Assembly (NCBI GenBank): GCA_050331815.1
Contig: JBHJGM010000010.1
Coordinates: 25,135-89,134 of the forward strand
Length of the DNA: 64,000 bases
DNA from: JBHJGM01 sp050331815
GTDB taxonomy: Bacteria; Verrucomicrobiota; Verrucomicrobiia; Opitutales; JBHJGM01
Reading direction: 5' to 3'
Shown in pieces: positions 1-9,162 of this stretch. The position numbers and the translations under genes were made by a program. The notes beneath the pieces were generated by a model that did no database searches, was not told the DNA's origin, and was given only the letters and a program-made list of their open reading frames with translations. Numbering within the stretch: position 1 is the first letter of the stretch; each line of letters starts with the position of its first letter.

Positions 1-40
1 CCAACAGGAGCCATTGCAGCACGATTTCCAGCAGCGTCAT
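1..40 (-). CDS. Possible 5' end of next EPS-locus gene
   Basis: An ATG on the minus strand at 40 opens a reading frame that stays open to the window edge and begins MTLLEIVLQWLLL, a hydrophobic N-terminus suitable for a membrane-anchored protein such as a glycosyltransferase. It lies 27 nt downstream of the acyltransferase stop and in the same direction, so it would be the next gene of the polysaccharide operon. Only 13 codons are visible and no clear Shine-Dalgarno sequence precedes it, so the product cannot be named. Confidence 0.35.
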   Translation of the reverse strand, partial: MTLLEIVLQWLLL

Positions 41-66
41 AATTGGATAAGTTCAGCCGTGCTCAA

Positions 67-606
67 TCAAAGCAGCGGGGGATCGAAATTCAGGGTGTAG
101 GCGAGGTTTTTAGAACGGTCACGTAGTTTACGCGCTGGCGCGCCTCCGACAACGGTAAAGGGCGCGACATCTTTGGTCACCACCGACCCGGCTGCCACCA
201 CCGCACCCTCGCCGATGGTCACGCCCGGCAGGATGATCGCGCGGTAGCCAATCCAGACGCGATCGCCCACGCTCACCGCGCCCCCGGCGTTGGCAAATTC
301 CGGCGAATCCGGGTCGTGCCCCAGGGTCAGAATCGTCGCCTCCGGGCCAATTGAGACGTCGCTGCCCATCCGGATATCGTAATGACGTCCGTCGAAGGTG
401 CAGCCGAAGTTCACCACGTTACGCGCGCCCAGGTACACCCTGCGTCCGTTGAGAAAGCGGCAGCGCATCTGCACGCCGGTACCCTGGCCAAATTGCCCGA
501 GATAGGCCTTCAGGTAAGCGCGCCGGACGAAACGCACAGGAAAGGAGCCGATGACGTGGGTGTATCCCCACGACAGGAGCGTGCCAGCGAGCAGGCGCAG
601 ATTCAT
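67..606 (-). CDS. Hexapeptide-repeat acyltransferase (WcaF/MaT type)
   Basis: A 179-residue left-handed parallel beta-helix acyltransferase. The imperfect hexapeptide repeats run from about residue 55 to 160, with a typical coil VTIGEGAVVAAGSVVTKDV and the closing VVGGAPARKLRDR seen at the end of this family. Members move an acetyl group from acetyl-CoA to a sugar hydroxyl or amine. The start ATG overlaps the stop of the upstream glycosyltransferase as ATGA, so the two are translationally coupled. The context makes O-acetylation of the exopolysaccharide repeat unit or of a sugar precursor the likely role. The exact acceptor cannot be read from sequence. Confidence 0.85.
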   Translation of the reverse strand: MNLRLLAGTLLSWGYTHVIGSFPVRFVRRAYLKAYLGQFGQGTGVQMRCRFLNGRRVYLGARNVVNFGCTFDGRHYDIRMGSDVSIGPEATILTLGHDPDSPEFANAGGAVSVGDRVWIGYRAIILPGVTIGEGAVVAAGSVVTKDVAPFTVVGGAPARKLRDRSKNLAYTLNFDPPLL

Positions 607-1856
607 GGCGCGGCGTCAACGGGTTCGCCCCAGAGATAGGCCATGAAACGCTCGGGCGAATTGAAAGCCTGGGCGTTTGGACGGCGCTGGGTGGCTGCCT
701 CCAGGTGCGCGGCGATGTTGTCGTGCATCTGTTTAAGCGCGGTAACGAGGGCCTCGGTGTCGCCGTCGGGGACTTTCAGGCCATGGGCCCAGCGGTCCAC
801 CGCGCGCGAAAGCCAGGTGTCGTCCGTGACGATCATTGGCAGCCCGGCAGTCCCCGCCTCAGCCACCTGATTGGACTGGCGCGCAAAGTACGACGTCCAC
901 CGGTAAGGCAGGACGACGCAATGCGCATTGAGAAAGAGTTCTTCGTAGGCCTCCGACGAAAGAAAATCGGTGATGAGTTCGACCCGCGCATCCTCGTGGA
1001 ATTTCGGGTCCGGCTCCATGGGCTGGTCCGCGCCATCACGCATCTGGTTGGGCCAGTGGAAGGCGAAACGCACCGAGTCGTCCGGATAGCGCTCGAGGTA
1101 TTTCAAAATCGCGTCGTGAAAGACGTCGCTGCCCTTTTCGTGGCGCACCGGACCCAACGTGATGAAGCGCACGGGATCGCCATTTTGCGGAGCCGCGGAC
1201 TGGCGCACGTTGACCGGTACCGCCGGTGAGGGGATCTCGTGAAAGGGCACGCCCGCGAGGATTTCGTACTCTCGAGAGGTCTGGTCGCTATCGTTGGCAA
1301 AGCAGACCTTCCCCTCCTTCACCCACTTCGCGTACTTCTTCAGGAAAAAGCGGAACAGCCCGGCGGACTTCCCGAACTTCGGGTTGGGATCACCTTTTTC
1401 GTAGGTGCCCTGCCCGGTGATGACAAAGAAGAACAGCCGCTGAAAGTCCTTGCCCAGGTGCTTACGGCAGATGAAGTACCACGCGATCAACTGATGGATG
1501 CGCACGGTCGAAATCATGATGCAGTCGGCCTGGCCTTCGCGGCGGACAATGGCGGCGTTTTCCCTCCAATTGTGCCAAGTGTAGTGAAAAAACCGATACA
1601 GCCCGTGTAAAGGCGTTTTCGCCGGGCCCTGGCGAAACCACCACGAGTGCTTGAAGTGCTTCACCGCGCCCAGTTCTTCAGCGAGGTCGTCCTTCAATTC
1701 GCCGTGGGCGTAGACCTTGACTGCGTAGCCGCGCGCCTCGTTCAAGCGCTTGACCGATTTGTTCCACTGGAAGAAGTGGCCGGAGGGACCGATCAGGCAC
1801 TCCTCGACGAGGATCAGCTTACGAGGCGCGGAGCCTTGGCTGGCGGCTGCGTTCAC
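603..1856 (-). CDS. Glycosyltransferase, GT-B fold (GT4-like)
   Basis: A 417-residue protein with two Rossmann-like halves. The C-terminal half carries VVLPYRWTSYFARQSNQVAE followed by GLPMIVTDDTWLSRAV, a layout matching the donor-nucleotide region of GT4-type glycosyltransferases; RFITLGPVRHEKGSDVF marks the usual interdomain start of the donor domain. No signal peptide or membrane segment is seen, so it probably acts on the cytoplasmic face on an undecaprenyl-linked acceptor. The start is a GTG. Its stop overlaps the acyltransferase ATG by 4 nt, and the epimerase stop lies 36 nt upstream. Donor sugar and linkage are not predictable here. Confidence 0.8.
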   Translation of the reverse strand: MNAAASQGSAPRKLILVEECLIGPSGHFFQWNKSVKRLNEARGYAVKVYAHGELKDDLAEELGAVKHFKHSWWFRQGPAKTPLHGLYRFFHYTWHNWRENAAIVRREGQADCIMISTVRIHQLIAWYFICRKHLGKDFQRLFFFVITGQGTYEKGDPNPKFGKSAGLFRFFLKKYAKWVKEGKVCFANDSDQTSREYEILAGVPFHEIPSPAVPVNVRQSAAPQNGDPVRFITLGPVRHEKGSDVFHDAILKYLERYPDDSVRFAFHWPNQMRDGADQPMEPDPKFHEDARVELITDFLSSEAYEELFLNAHCVVLPYRWTSYFARQSNQVAEAGTAGLPMIVTDDTWLSRAVDRWAHGLKVPDGDTEALVTALKQMHDNIAAHLEAATQRRPNAQAFNSPERFMAYLWGEPVDAAP

Positions 1857-1892
1857 GGCGGGTGGCGGTCCGTGGTCGGGCGGTGGCGGTGC

Positions 1893-2894
1893 TCAGGTGG
1901 CGGCGACGCCGGCCTCCGCAAAGACCTTCTGATACCAGCCGACCATGCGCTTCATGCCGTCCTCCAACGAGACGTTGCACTTGAAGTCATTGCCCAAAAC
2001 GGCAGTCAGCAGCTTGCTGTCGCTGCTCTTGATGAAACGACCCTCAGGCTTGGAACGATCAGCCTCGATGACAATATCAAGCCCAGCGGCCTGAGCGATC
2101 AGCGCCACCAGATCGCGAATCGCGATGGTGTCTTCAAAGCCGATGTTGACCGGGCGATCGCTAAAGCCCTTTTCAACGAGCGACATCATAATGCGCGCGC
2201 AATCCTCGGCGTGCACATAGTTGCGGCGCTGGTTGCCCGAGCCCCACATGACGCAGGGGTTCTCCCCGTCGAGCACACGCTTCACCAGCATGGGGATGGC
2301 CTGCGAGTATTCGCCGGCCCAGTTGTAGTGCTCGCCGTAAATGTTAAACGGGCGCACGATGGTCATGGGGATGAAGGTCTCGCGGCGGTAGATGTCGGCC
2401 TTCATCTCGAGCATGCGCTTGGCCCAGCCGTAACCCCAGTTGGCGCGTTCGGGCTCTCCGTGCCAAGGCACCGAATCGGGCATGGGTGTGGGTCCATCAT
2501 CGGAATACACGCAGCTGGTGCTGGTGATCAGGACCTGCTTGGGCTTGTGCGCGGCGATCGCATCGAGGGTGTTCGTGTTGATGCGATCATTAAAGCGGAA
2601 CATCTCGAAGTGGTGGGACTGGCTGTAGCCCACCCCGTAGGCCCGGGAGGCCAGGTGAAAGACCACCTCCGCGCCCTCGAGCGAGGCCTCGGCAAAGTCC
2701 GGATCCTCCAGCGTGCCATGGCGGTAATCCACGCGCTCACGCAGCCCGGGAACGAAGTTCCACGTGCCCTTGGACTCGTCATCGACCAGGATGACGCGCG
2801 AGCCGGCGTCCAGCAGACGGGTGCACAGAAACGAGCCAATCAGGCCCAAGCCACCGGTCACCGCGACCGGCTTGTCTTTGTAAAATGATTCCAT
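1893..2894 (-). CDS. NAD-dependent sugar epimerase/dehydratase (extended SDR)
   Basis: A 333-residue extended short-chain dehydrogenase. The N-terminal VTGGLGLIGSFLCTRL carries the GxxGxxG dinucleotide loop, ILVDDESKGTW ends the second beta strand, TSTSCVYS carries the catalytic Ser/Thr, and YGWAK is the YxxxK pair. The later region NYVHAEDCARIMMSLVEKG matches the substrate-binding half of nucleotide-sugar epimerases. It probably interconverts or dehydrates a nucleotide sugar for the polysaccharide. It resembles GDP-mannose 3,5-epimerase or UDP-hexose 4-epimerase relatives, but the substrate cannot be fixed. It lies in the leftward EPS gene string. Confidence 0.85.
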   Translation of the reverse strand: MESFYKDKPVAVTGGLGLIGSFLCTRLLDAGSRVILVDDESKGTWNFVPGLRERVDYRHGTLEDPDFAEASLEGAEVVFHLASRAYGVGYSQSHHFEMFRFNDRINTNTLDAIAAHKPKQVLITSTSCVYSDDGPTPMPDSVPWHGEPERANWGYGWAKRMLEMKADIYRRETFIPMTIVRPFNIYGEHYNWAGEYSQAIPMLVKRVLDGENPCVMWGSGNQRRNYVHAEDCARIMMSLVEKGFSDRPVNIGFEDTIAIRDLVALIAQAAGLDIVIEADRSKPEGRFIKSSDSKLLTAVLGNDFKCNVSLEDGMKRMVGWYQKVFAEAGVAAT

Positions 2895-3210
2895 GGTAGT
2901 CGGACGTAGTGCCTAGCCCGTGACCTTCATGCACGAGGGACGGGCCGAGAGGGCGTATTAGAAAAATCGTTAGCGAGCCGGTGGGAAGTTTTGGGAAATT
3001 CTGCAGTGGAATCGGTCAAAATGGCCGAAGCTTGAAGGCCGTAATGCATCACTGACCCAGCTTGCCCAATGCCAAACCGTCCCTTCAAGCAATTCAAACG
3101 GCGCAGGCGCTTCTGTAGCCTCTGACCAGGCCAGACGGCGGCATCGCCACTGAACGCGCCCCTGGCGGTAATTGCGCGGTTGGTACCGAATCTGTCATCG
3201 GGTAGCTGCA
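2895..3210. other. Intergenic gap inside the EPS locus
   Basis: About 316 nt separate the epimerase start from the ABC exporter stop. A minus-strand frame of roughly 107 codons can be opened here, but it runs into the ABC gene in another frame, has low-complexity Arg/Pro-rich content and resembles nothing known. I see no convincing promoter, terminator or RNA. The length suggests a lost gene or an internal promoter region for the downstream epimerase-glycosyltransferase-acyltransferase set. Confidence 0.4.
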
Positions 3211-5040
3211 TCAGGCGGTCTCCTGTGCCAGTTCGCGGAATTCCGCGCACTTGTCCGCCAGTTCCGAAAAATTGCCCGAAGCCAGCAGCTGCCCCTCGGA
3301 TAAAAAGTAAAGGCAGTCCGAATTGCGCACGGTGCTCAAACGGTGAGCGATGGCGATGATCGTCATCTCACCCGGAAGCGCGTCGACGGCGCGCACGAAT
3401 TGTGCCTCGGTCTGGTTGTCGAGAGCGCTGGTGGCCTCGTCGAGCAGCAGCACAGAGGGGCGGTGGTAGAGTGCGCGGGCCAGGCCAACGCGCTGACGCT
3501 GCCCGCCGCTAAGACGCACCCCGCGCTCGCCGGTGCGTGTCTCGTAGCCGTCCTTCAATTCCTTCTCGATAAAGTTCTGAAGCTGCGCCATCTGCGCGAC
3601 CTCCCGGAGCCGCTCCTGGTCGATGGCCTCTTTTTCAATGCCCAGGGCGATGTTTTCGGCCAGGGTGGCATCGACCAGAAAAATGTCCTGCGGTACATAG
3701 CCCACGCACTGCCGCCACTTGCCGACAAACTCCGGCGTCAGCTCATTGCCATCGATGAGCACTTGCCCCAGCGGCACTTCGAGCAGGCCGAGCAAAATGT
3801 CCACGAGGGTCGACTTGCCTGAACCCGAGGGCCCGACGAATGCGATGCGCTCACCCTTGCGGATGGTCAGATTCATCCCGCGGATGGTCGTGCGCGTGGC
3901 GTTGGGATACTCAAAGGAGAGGTTGCACAGCTCGATAGCGCGCTCAAGCACATGACGCTCCGGCAGCGGCTCGTACTTACGGCCCCGCACGTATCTGGAA
4001 GGCGCATCGCCCGCACGCAGGTCGTTGTACAGGCCTTCCAGGGTGAAATTGTGCGTCTGTATGTGGGAGGTCTGGTTGTAGATCAGCTGGACTGTCGGCA
4101 GCAGCTTATAACCGGCAAAACCGTAACCGGCCAAAAGCGGCACGATCTCCTGCAGGCTGCGCCCGCTGCCCTGCCAGTACAGGATCAGCGCGATGATCCC
4201 GGAAAAGGCCAGCGTCTCCAGCGTGTAGCGCGGGATACCGGCAAACAGCGGTACGCGCGACATCAGGCCGGCCAGACTCATAGCCGACATACGAAAGCGT
4301 GTGAGAAAAGGTCGCGCGCACTGATGCACCAGCATGGTCTTGATGCCGGTCAACAACTCCTGTGAGGCGGTGAAGCGCTCACTGATCAGGGGATTCATAC
4401 TCCGGCCGATGCCCGAAAAAATCGGCTGGGTCAGGACGAAGATGATGCCGTAGCAAAGACCGAGCACCGCAATCCCGACCAGACCGACCACCGGATTGAG
4501 CGCAATCAGAAATAGCACCATTCCGGTCGCAATGACAATACGCGTAAGCGTGTCCAACAGGGGCAGCAGCACAAAGGTGGCGAACAGTTGAACGTCGCCC
4601 TGGATGCGCTTGATCAATTCAGCGGAGTTATTCTCGACGTGAAACAGGTAGGGCTTGGCCGAGTAATGATCGAGCAGCTCGGCGGCCAGGCCCATCGCCG
4701 TGCGGTGCGCGAAGCGGGCCCGGGCGTAGTCTCCGAGCAGCCCGACACCCCCGTTCAAAACCAGCGCGGTGATGGCGGTGATGCCAAAAATCCAGATAAC
4801 GTTGTCGGCATTGAGAAAGGGCGCGTAGGTGCCCAGTACCTCACCCCAGCCCGACTCGAGGAAACCGGCGGCGTCCGGCGCAATGGCCAAAAACTGCATC
4901 ACCATCATGATGGCGGTGACCTGCAAAATTGCCTGAGAGACTCCAATCACCCAGACCAAGGCAATACGGCGTCGCCCGTAGGGCACCATCAGCGCCCCCA
5001 GCTTTCGGAAGAAATTTCGCAGCGCCTTGAGTTTCTTCAT
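3211..5040 (-). CDS. ABC exporter, fused permease and ATPase (MsbA-like)
   Basis: A 609-residue half-transporter. About six membrane helices occupy residues 15-320. The ATPase domain follows, with Walker A GPSGSGKST near 402-410, the signature LSGGQRQRVGLARAL near 508, Walker B VLLLDEATSALD near 530 and the H-loop IAIAHRLSTV. The likely start is the ATG at 5040, which overlaps the sulfotransferase stop as ATGA; a longer in-frame extension exists but would cover that gene. It would act as a homodimer in the inner membrane. In an EPS locus it may flip a lipid-linked oligosaccharide or another glycolipid, as MsbA and PglK do, since no Wzx flippase is visible here. The substrate is inferred from context. 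Confidence 0.88.
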   Translation of the reverse strand: MKKLKALRNFFRKLGALMVPYGRRRIALVWVIGVSQAILQVTAIMMVMQFLAIAPDAAGFLESGWGEVLGTYAPFLNADNVIWIFGITAITALVLNGGVGLLGDYARARFAHRTAMGLAAELLDHYSAKPYLFHVENNSAELIKRIQGDVQLFATFVLLPLLDTLTRIVIATGMVLFLIALNPVVGLVGIAVLGLCYGIIFVLTQPIFSGIGRSMNPLISERFTASQELLTGIKTMLVHQCARPFLTRFRMSAMSLAGLMSRVPLFAGIPRYTLETLAFSGIIALILYWQGSGRSLQEIVPLLAGYGFAGYKLLPTVQLIYNQTSHIQTHNFTLEGLYNDLRAGDAPSRYVRGRKYEPLPERHVLERAIELCNLSFEYPNATRTTIRGMNLTIRKGERIAFVGPSGSGKSTLVDILLGLLEVPLGQVLIDGNELTPEFVGKWRQCVGYVPQDIFLVDATLAENIALGIEKEAIDQERLREVAQMAQLQNFIEKELKDGYETRTGERGVRLSGGQRQRVGLARALYHRPSVLLLDEATSALDNQTEAQFVRAVDALPGEMTIIAIAHRLSTVRNSDCLYFLSEGQLLASGNFSELADKCAEFRELAQETA

Positions 5041-5879
5041 CTGCCGCTCATCTCGGCTTTCTGGCCGGAATTGAGGTAACCGTAGCGTTCCATGGTGGAG
5101 CCGCAAATATCCAGGAAGTACTGCATGTCAGCGTCACTGAAGAGCTTGCGCCAGTCCTCGGTCTTATTGCCACCGTAAAAGGACAATATCGCGGTCGTGT
5201 CGGCGATGCGGTGCAAACGGCGGCGGCGGACCTCCCAGACGCTGGACGGCTTGGGCGGCAGGGGCGGATTCTGCAAATCTGGCTCAATCCCGAGAAACTC
5301 GCCCAGCTCGCGCACGGTTGGCTCGGTCTTTTTTAGCAGGTCCTCGCAGCGGATCGCTTTCACGCCGGGCTTGTCGCACCACTCGCTCACGTGCCGCACC
5401 CAGTAATGCACGTGCTCGCCTTCCTTGCCCGGGGACCCACGCAGAAACTCCGGAAACGGCTTGCGGGCGTCTTCGTTGAAGCTCTGCAGAAACAAGTAGA
5501 ACGAACTCATCACCGAGCGACCGTCGCGCACCACGTATACGAAGTCCGCCTCGGAAAGCAGCCACTCACGCACCTCGGGCGTGTAGGTTTCCAGGTCCGG
5601 CAGATTGGGCAACATGTGCGTCTTGACCAGGGGACGCTGGCCACGCTGCAGGATTTTTTTCATCCAGGCCGGGCGCCGGCGGTATTTCTCCAGGGTCAGC
5701 GCTTCCGCCGAGTAATAATGGTTGTGCACCGTCTCCAGGGGCAGTGTTTTGGTCCGGCAGGCGGGAAAGTTGCGCCGCAAGGTATCGAGGGTGAGGTGCG
5801 TGCCCGAACGCGGATGGCTGGATACGACGATCGGCTTGCCAACGTCGTCAAAGAAGCCTTTGGGCAGTTCCATCCTCAT
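5037..5879 (-). CDS. Sulfotransferase (PAPS-dependent)
   Basis: A 280-residue protein with both PAPS-binding elements of the sulfotransferase fold: SSHPRSGTHLTLDTL near residues 20-34 binds the 5'-phosphosulfate and YVVRDGRSVMSSFYLF contains the Arg/Ser 3'-phosphate motif. Family members transfer sulfate from PAPS to hydroxyl or amino groups. Inside a polysaccharide locus this points to sulfation of the exopolysaccharide or of a lipid-linked sugar, a modification frequent in marine bacteria. It is coupled to the ABC exporter by an ATGA overlap. A 195-nt gap separates it from the Wzc-type gene upstream. Confidence 0.85.
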   Translation of the reverse strand: MRMELPKGFFDDVGKPIVVSSHPRSGTHLTLDTLRRNFPACRTKTLPLETVHNHYYSAEALTLEKYRRRPAWMKKILQRGQRPLVKTHMLPNLPDLETYTPEVREWLLSEADFVYVVRDGRSVMSSFYLFLQSFNEDARKPFPEFLRGSPGKEGEHVHYWVRHVSEWCDKPGVKAIRCEDLLKKTEPTVRELGEFLGIEPDLQNPPLPPKPSSVWEVRRRRLHRIADTTAILSFYGGNKTEDWRKLFSDADMQYFLDICGSTMERYGYLNSGQKAEMSGR

Positions 5880-6074
5880 GAGCAGCGCAGTCGAGCAATC
5901 AGGTTAGGGAAAAGGGGGCGCGAACAAAAGTCCCGCCAACAAACCGGTCAGGAAGACCATCGGCAGCTTGAACGGCCCACTGAAGCAACACCACGCATTT
6001 CCCGTGCTAAAGGGAATTTGAACGAAGAGAAAAGGAGACGTCGCGGGCGGCCTGTCGGACTGTTGACGCAGCTC

Positions 6075-8297
6075 CTAGGCTTTTTTCGCGTAGTACGAGC
6101 GGTACTCGCTCTCCGCATTGGAGCCGTAGCCGTGGTAACCGTAGTACGCCGAGAGGCGACCGGCGGGCAGACCATTTAGGACAACGCCCTGCAGGTTGTG
6201 GCCGGCTTCGCACATCTTGTCCAGGAAGTGGCGCACGCGGAACTTGTTCACCTTGCGGAAGCGGCAGACAAAGATGACCTCGTCCACGAAGGGCTTGAGC
6301 AGGAGTGTGTCCGGGAAGACGCCGACCGGCGGCGTGTCCAGCAGGATCAAATCATACTGGTTGCGCAACTGATCGAAGAGGCCCTTCAGACGTGGGTTGC
6401 TGAAGAATTCGGTGGGCTGCTTGTCCAGACCGCCCGAAGGCAGCAAATGCAGATTTTCCGTCACTTCGTGAATACCGAGCGAGGCCTCTTCAACCACGCT
6501 GGGAGTGGCTTCACGGCCTTCCCTGAGCCAGGAAAGGATGCCCGAGCTATTATCCAGCCCGTGGAAATGGTGCAGGCTGGGCCCACGGAAGTCCGCATCC
6601 ATCATCAGGACTTTGCGCCCGTGGCGGGCAAAAGTGTAACCCAGGTTATTGACGATCAGCGACTTGCCCTCGGAGGGTACCGTGCTGCCGATCAGGACGA
6701 CCTTCGGGTAGTCGACCCGGGTGCACAACTCCATGCGCCCGTACAAGCCGCGAAAGGCCTCACAGAGCGTGGGCTGGTTGTTACCGGCGGCCACGTGCGG
6801 ACGACGCTTGCGGTTGATGCTGTCAAAGCGCGGAATCTCACCCAGCAGATTGGTACCCAGAAAGTCTTCGATCTCCCATTGGGTTTTCAGGCGGGTATCG
6901 AGCATGCCCAACGCAACCGGCAGCAGCGCAAAGACCATGATGCCGGCCAGGCTGGCCCAGATGGCCTGCTTCTCCATGTCGGGCTCCTCGGGCTCGTAGG
7001 GCAGGAAGGCCTGGTCGAGAATGCGCAGGTCGCGCCGCTCGAGGCGGGACTCGATTTCAGCGTCTTCAAGGCGCTCGGTAAAGCGGGTCAGGGCAGCCTC
7101 GGTATTGAGGGCATCGTTCTGCAGAATCGCCAGCCGGCTGCCGAGGTCATCGAGCTTGAGGGCCTCCTTTTCGGCTTCGCCCAGCGCAGCGCGCAGGCGG
7201 CCCAGGCGCTCGTCCAGCAAATCCTGGTTGGTGCGGAGGGTCTGGGTGACTTCATCGATGTTTTCCAGCAGGATAGACTCCACGGCGGCCACGCGCTCGT
7301 TCACTTCAATCATGCGCGGGTGACGCTCGAGGTAACGCTGGCTGAGCTGGCGCTTGTCGGCTTCGAGTTCCTCCAGCTGAGTAACGTAGGGGCCCACCTT
7401 GGGGTCGTCGGCGATAGCCTGAAGCTGGGTGAGGTCGCGCTTGTCCTTACGGTAGGCGGCGATTTCGGCCAGGACATTGGTCGCGTTGAGCTTTTCGGCT
7501 TCGGCTTCGATGACGCGCGCGGTCAGGTCCTGCACGCGCTGCTCAATAACTGGCTGAAATTCACCGAGCCGGTCAACCATGACGTTTTGCTCACGGAAAT
7601 TCTGAATGGCCCGGCGATGGTCCTCCAGTTCGCGCTCGAGGCGGGTCTTGTTGTCCTCAAGTTCGGCCACGCGGGAGCGCAGGTCGCCGCTGGTCTTGCT
7701 GTTGTAATAATCGATGTACTTCTGCGCAATGCGGTTGGAGACGCGCTGGGCCAGTTCCGGATCGCGGTGAAACATCCCGACCTGGATGAAGGGCGCATCC
7801 TCTTCGGAACGCACGCTGATCTCAAAGCCCTTGCGGATGATCTCCGCGGCGGAGGGATAATCCTCCGGGTCGTCATCGGGCTCGATGTACATCTCGACGA
7901 CCTGGTCCTTCTCCTGGTCGGTGAAGAAGGGCATCAGGTAGCCAAAGAAGTCGTTGCTTCGCAGCCTGCGGATGTGCTTCTGCAGGATGACCTCGCCCTC
8001 CGCCTCCAAAAACATCTCCTCGGCGGGCATGACGTTTTCCTCGGCGGTCTGGATCTCCAGCGAAGCCTCGGAGTAATACAGGTCCTTCTTGCGCCACTCG
8101 ATGACGATGAGGATGTTGGCGACGATGATCGCTGCCAGCAGGCCCCAGTGCCAGCGCTCCCGAAACATCAGGAAGTAGTCGCGCGGCGAGCGCAGCACCA
8201 TGCTCGGCATGGTAAAGCTGCCGGTTCGGTGTGCGCCACCACCGGCGGGTGGACGGGCGTGGCGCCCACGGGCGCGTTCATCGGTAAAGTGGCTCAT
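6075..8297 (-). CDS. Wzc-type chain-length regulator/tyrosine autokinase
   Basis: A 740-residue fusion of a Wzz/GumC polysaccharide co-polymerase and a bacterial tyrosine kinase. A membrane helix lies near residues 48-66, followed by a long periplasmic coiled coil (about 180-410), a second helix near 442-465, then the CpsD/CapB-like kinase with Walker A STVPSEGKS near 535, Walker A' VLMMDADFR near 562 and Walker B LILLDTPPV near 649. The last 25 residues hold a cluster of eight tyrosines (within YYGYHGYG and YRSYY), the usual autophosphorylation tail. It controls polymer length and export with the downstream-encoded Wza-type protein. The ATG at 8297 is followed by a charged cytoplasmic leader. 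Confidence 0.93.
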   Translation of the reverse strand: MSHFTDERARGRHARPPAGGGAHRTGSFTMPSMVLRSPRDYFLMFRERWHWGLLAAIIVANILIVIEWRKKDLYYSEASLEIQTAEENVMPAEEMFLEAEGEVILQKHIRRLRSNDFFGYLMPFFTDQEKDQVVEMYIEPDDDPEDYPSAAEIIRKGFEISVRSEEDAPFIQVGMFHRDPELAQRVSNRIAQKYIDYYNSKTSGDLRSRVAELEDNKTRLERELEDHRRAIQNFREQNVMVDRLGEFQPVIEQRVQDLTARVIEAEAEKLNATNVLAEIAAYRKDKRDLTQLQAIADDPKVGPYVTQLEELEADKRQLSQRYLERHPRMIEVNERVAAVESILLENIDEVTQTLRTNQDLLDERLGRLRAALGEAEKEALKLDDLGSRLAILQNDALNTEAALTRFTERLEDAEIESRLERRDLRILDQAFLPYEPEEPDMEKQAIWASLAGIMVFALLPVALGMLDTRLKTQWEIEDFLGTNLLGEIPRFDSINRKRRPHVAAGNNQPTLCEAFRGLYGRMELCTRVDYPKVVLIGSTVPSEGKSLIVNNLGYTFARHGRKVLMMDADFRGPSLHHFHGLDNSSGILSWLREGREATPSVVEEASLGIHEVTENLHLLPSGGLDKQPTEFFSNPRLKGLFDQLRNQYDLILLDTPPVGVFPDTLLLKPFVDEVIFVCRFRKVNKFRVRHFLDKMCEAGHNLQGVVLNGLPAGRLSAYYGYHGYGSNAESEYRSYYAKKA

Positions 8298-8342
8298 AGG
8301 GTCAGCTAATCGCGGGAAGCGTTCAGGTCTTTGGTCTGGGCT

Positions 8343-9119
8343 CTAGATCACCTTGTCGTGAACAAATACCAGGTCGCCCGGCATCAGGAAGAAAGGCTTA
8401 TAATCGGCGGCACCGCGACGCCCTTTCACCTTGTCGTTCACGTCCTTGATGAAAATCTGCTCGGTGCCGTCGTCGAGGGTGCGCGTAATCGCAATTTTGC
8501 GAAGGTTGGCGTCGTCGTTGAAACCACCCGAACGAAGGATAGCGGTGATCAATTCCACGCGCTCTTCCTCCGGGTCGAAAAAGACGTTCCCGGGATTGGG
8601 GACCGCACCGGAAATCTGTACGAAGCGCGGGGCGTACTCCACGATGGACACGCTGACCATCGGGCGGCGCAGGTAGCGCTCCTCGATAAAGCGCTGCTCC
8701 AGGTGCTGCTCGGCCTGGCGCGCGGTCATGCCCGAGAGGCTGACCGTGCCCAAAAACATGACCCGCACACGTCCGTCTCGGTCGATCCGCTGGGTGGTGC
8801 CGATTTCGGGCTCCTCAAAGACCTCGATGTTGAGCTGGTCCTGCGGACGTAACTGATAGGCCCGGGCCAGGCGGTCCTCGCGGCTGTCCTGAGCGGCAGC
8901 GGTGGTGCGGCGCTCGGTGGTTTGAGCGGTGGCTTCAGCCGCGGGCGGCGGGGCGACGATCTCGTCCCGGCGGTCGGGGCTGGTCGGGGCTTCCCGAACG
9001 GTGCCCGGGAAAGTCATCTGACGATTCTGAGCCTGGGATGTGGCGGCGAATGCAAAAGCCAGCATCACCAAAAGCCCGTGGTACGCTGTGCGGATGGGTT
9101 GCATGGATGGTAGGTTCAA
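8343..9119 (-). CDS. Polysaccharide export protein, Wza/SLBB type
   Basis: A 258-residue secreted protein. The first 30 residues form a signal peptide ending near ATSQAQ; no lipobox cysteine is seen, unlike E. coli Wza. The domain starting YQLRPQDQLNIEVFEEPEI is the Poly_export domain, followed by an SLBB-like beta-grasp domain around VEYAPRFVQISGAVPNPGNV. The family forms the periplasmic or outer-membrane part of the capsule and EPS export channel and pairs with Wzc-type kinases, whose gene starts 45 nt downstream. A spacer of about 60 residues rich in Ala, Pro and Thr follows the signal peptide. The start could also be the ATG at 9104. Confidence 0.9.
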   Translation of the reverse strand: MNLPSMQPIRTAYHGLLVMLAFAFAATSQAQNRQMTFPGTVREAPTSPDRRDEIVAPPPAAEATAQTTERRTTAAAQDSREDRLARAYQLRPQDQLNIEVFEEPEIGTTQRIDRDGRVRVMFLGTVSLSGMTARQAEQHLEQRFIEERYLRRPMVSVSIVEYAPRFVQISGAVPNPGNVFFDPEEERVELITAILRSGGFNDDANLRKIAITRTLDDGTEQIFIKDVNDKVKGRRGAADYKPFFLMPGDLVFVHDKVI

Positions 9120-9162
9120 AATGGGTCGCTGGGTGTTGGTTGCGGCCGGAAAATGATTGAGG

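Noticed and set aside
1647..2888. Open frame antisense to the epimerase and glycosyltransferase
   Set aside because: Spans two genuine genes and lacks any motif.
6198..8309. Open frame of about 700 codons antisense to the Wzc-type gene
   Set aside because: High-GC codon structure opens the opposite frame; the product is Leu/Val/Asp-rich with no family features, while the minus strand encodes a complete Wzc.
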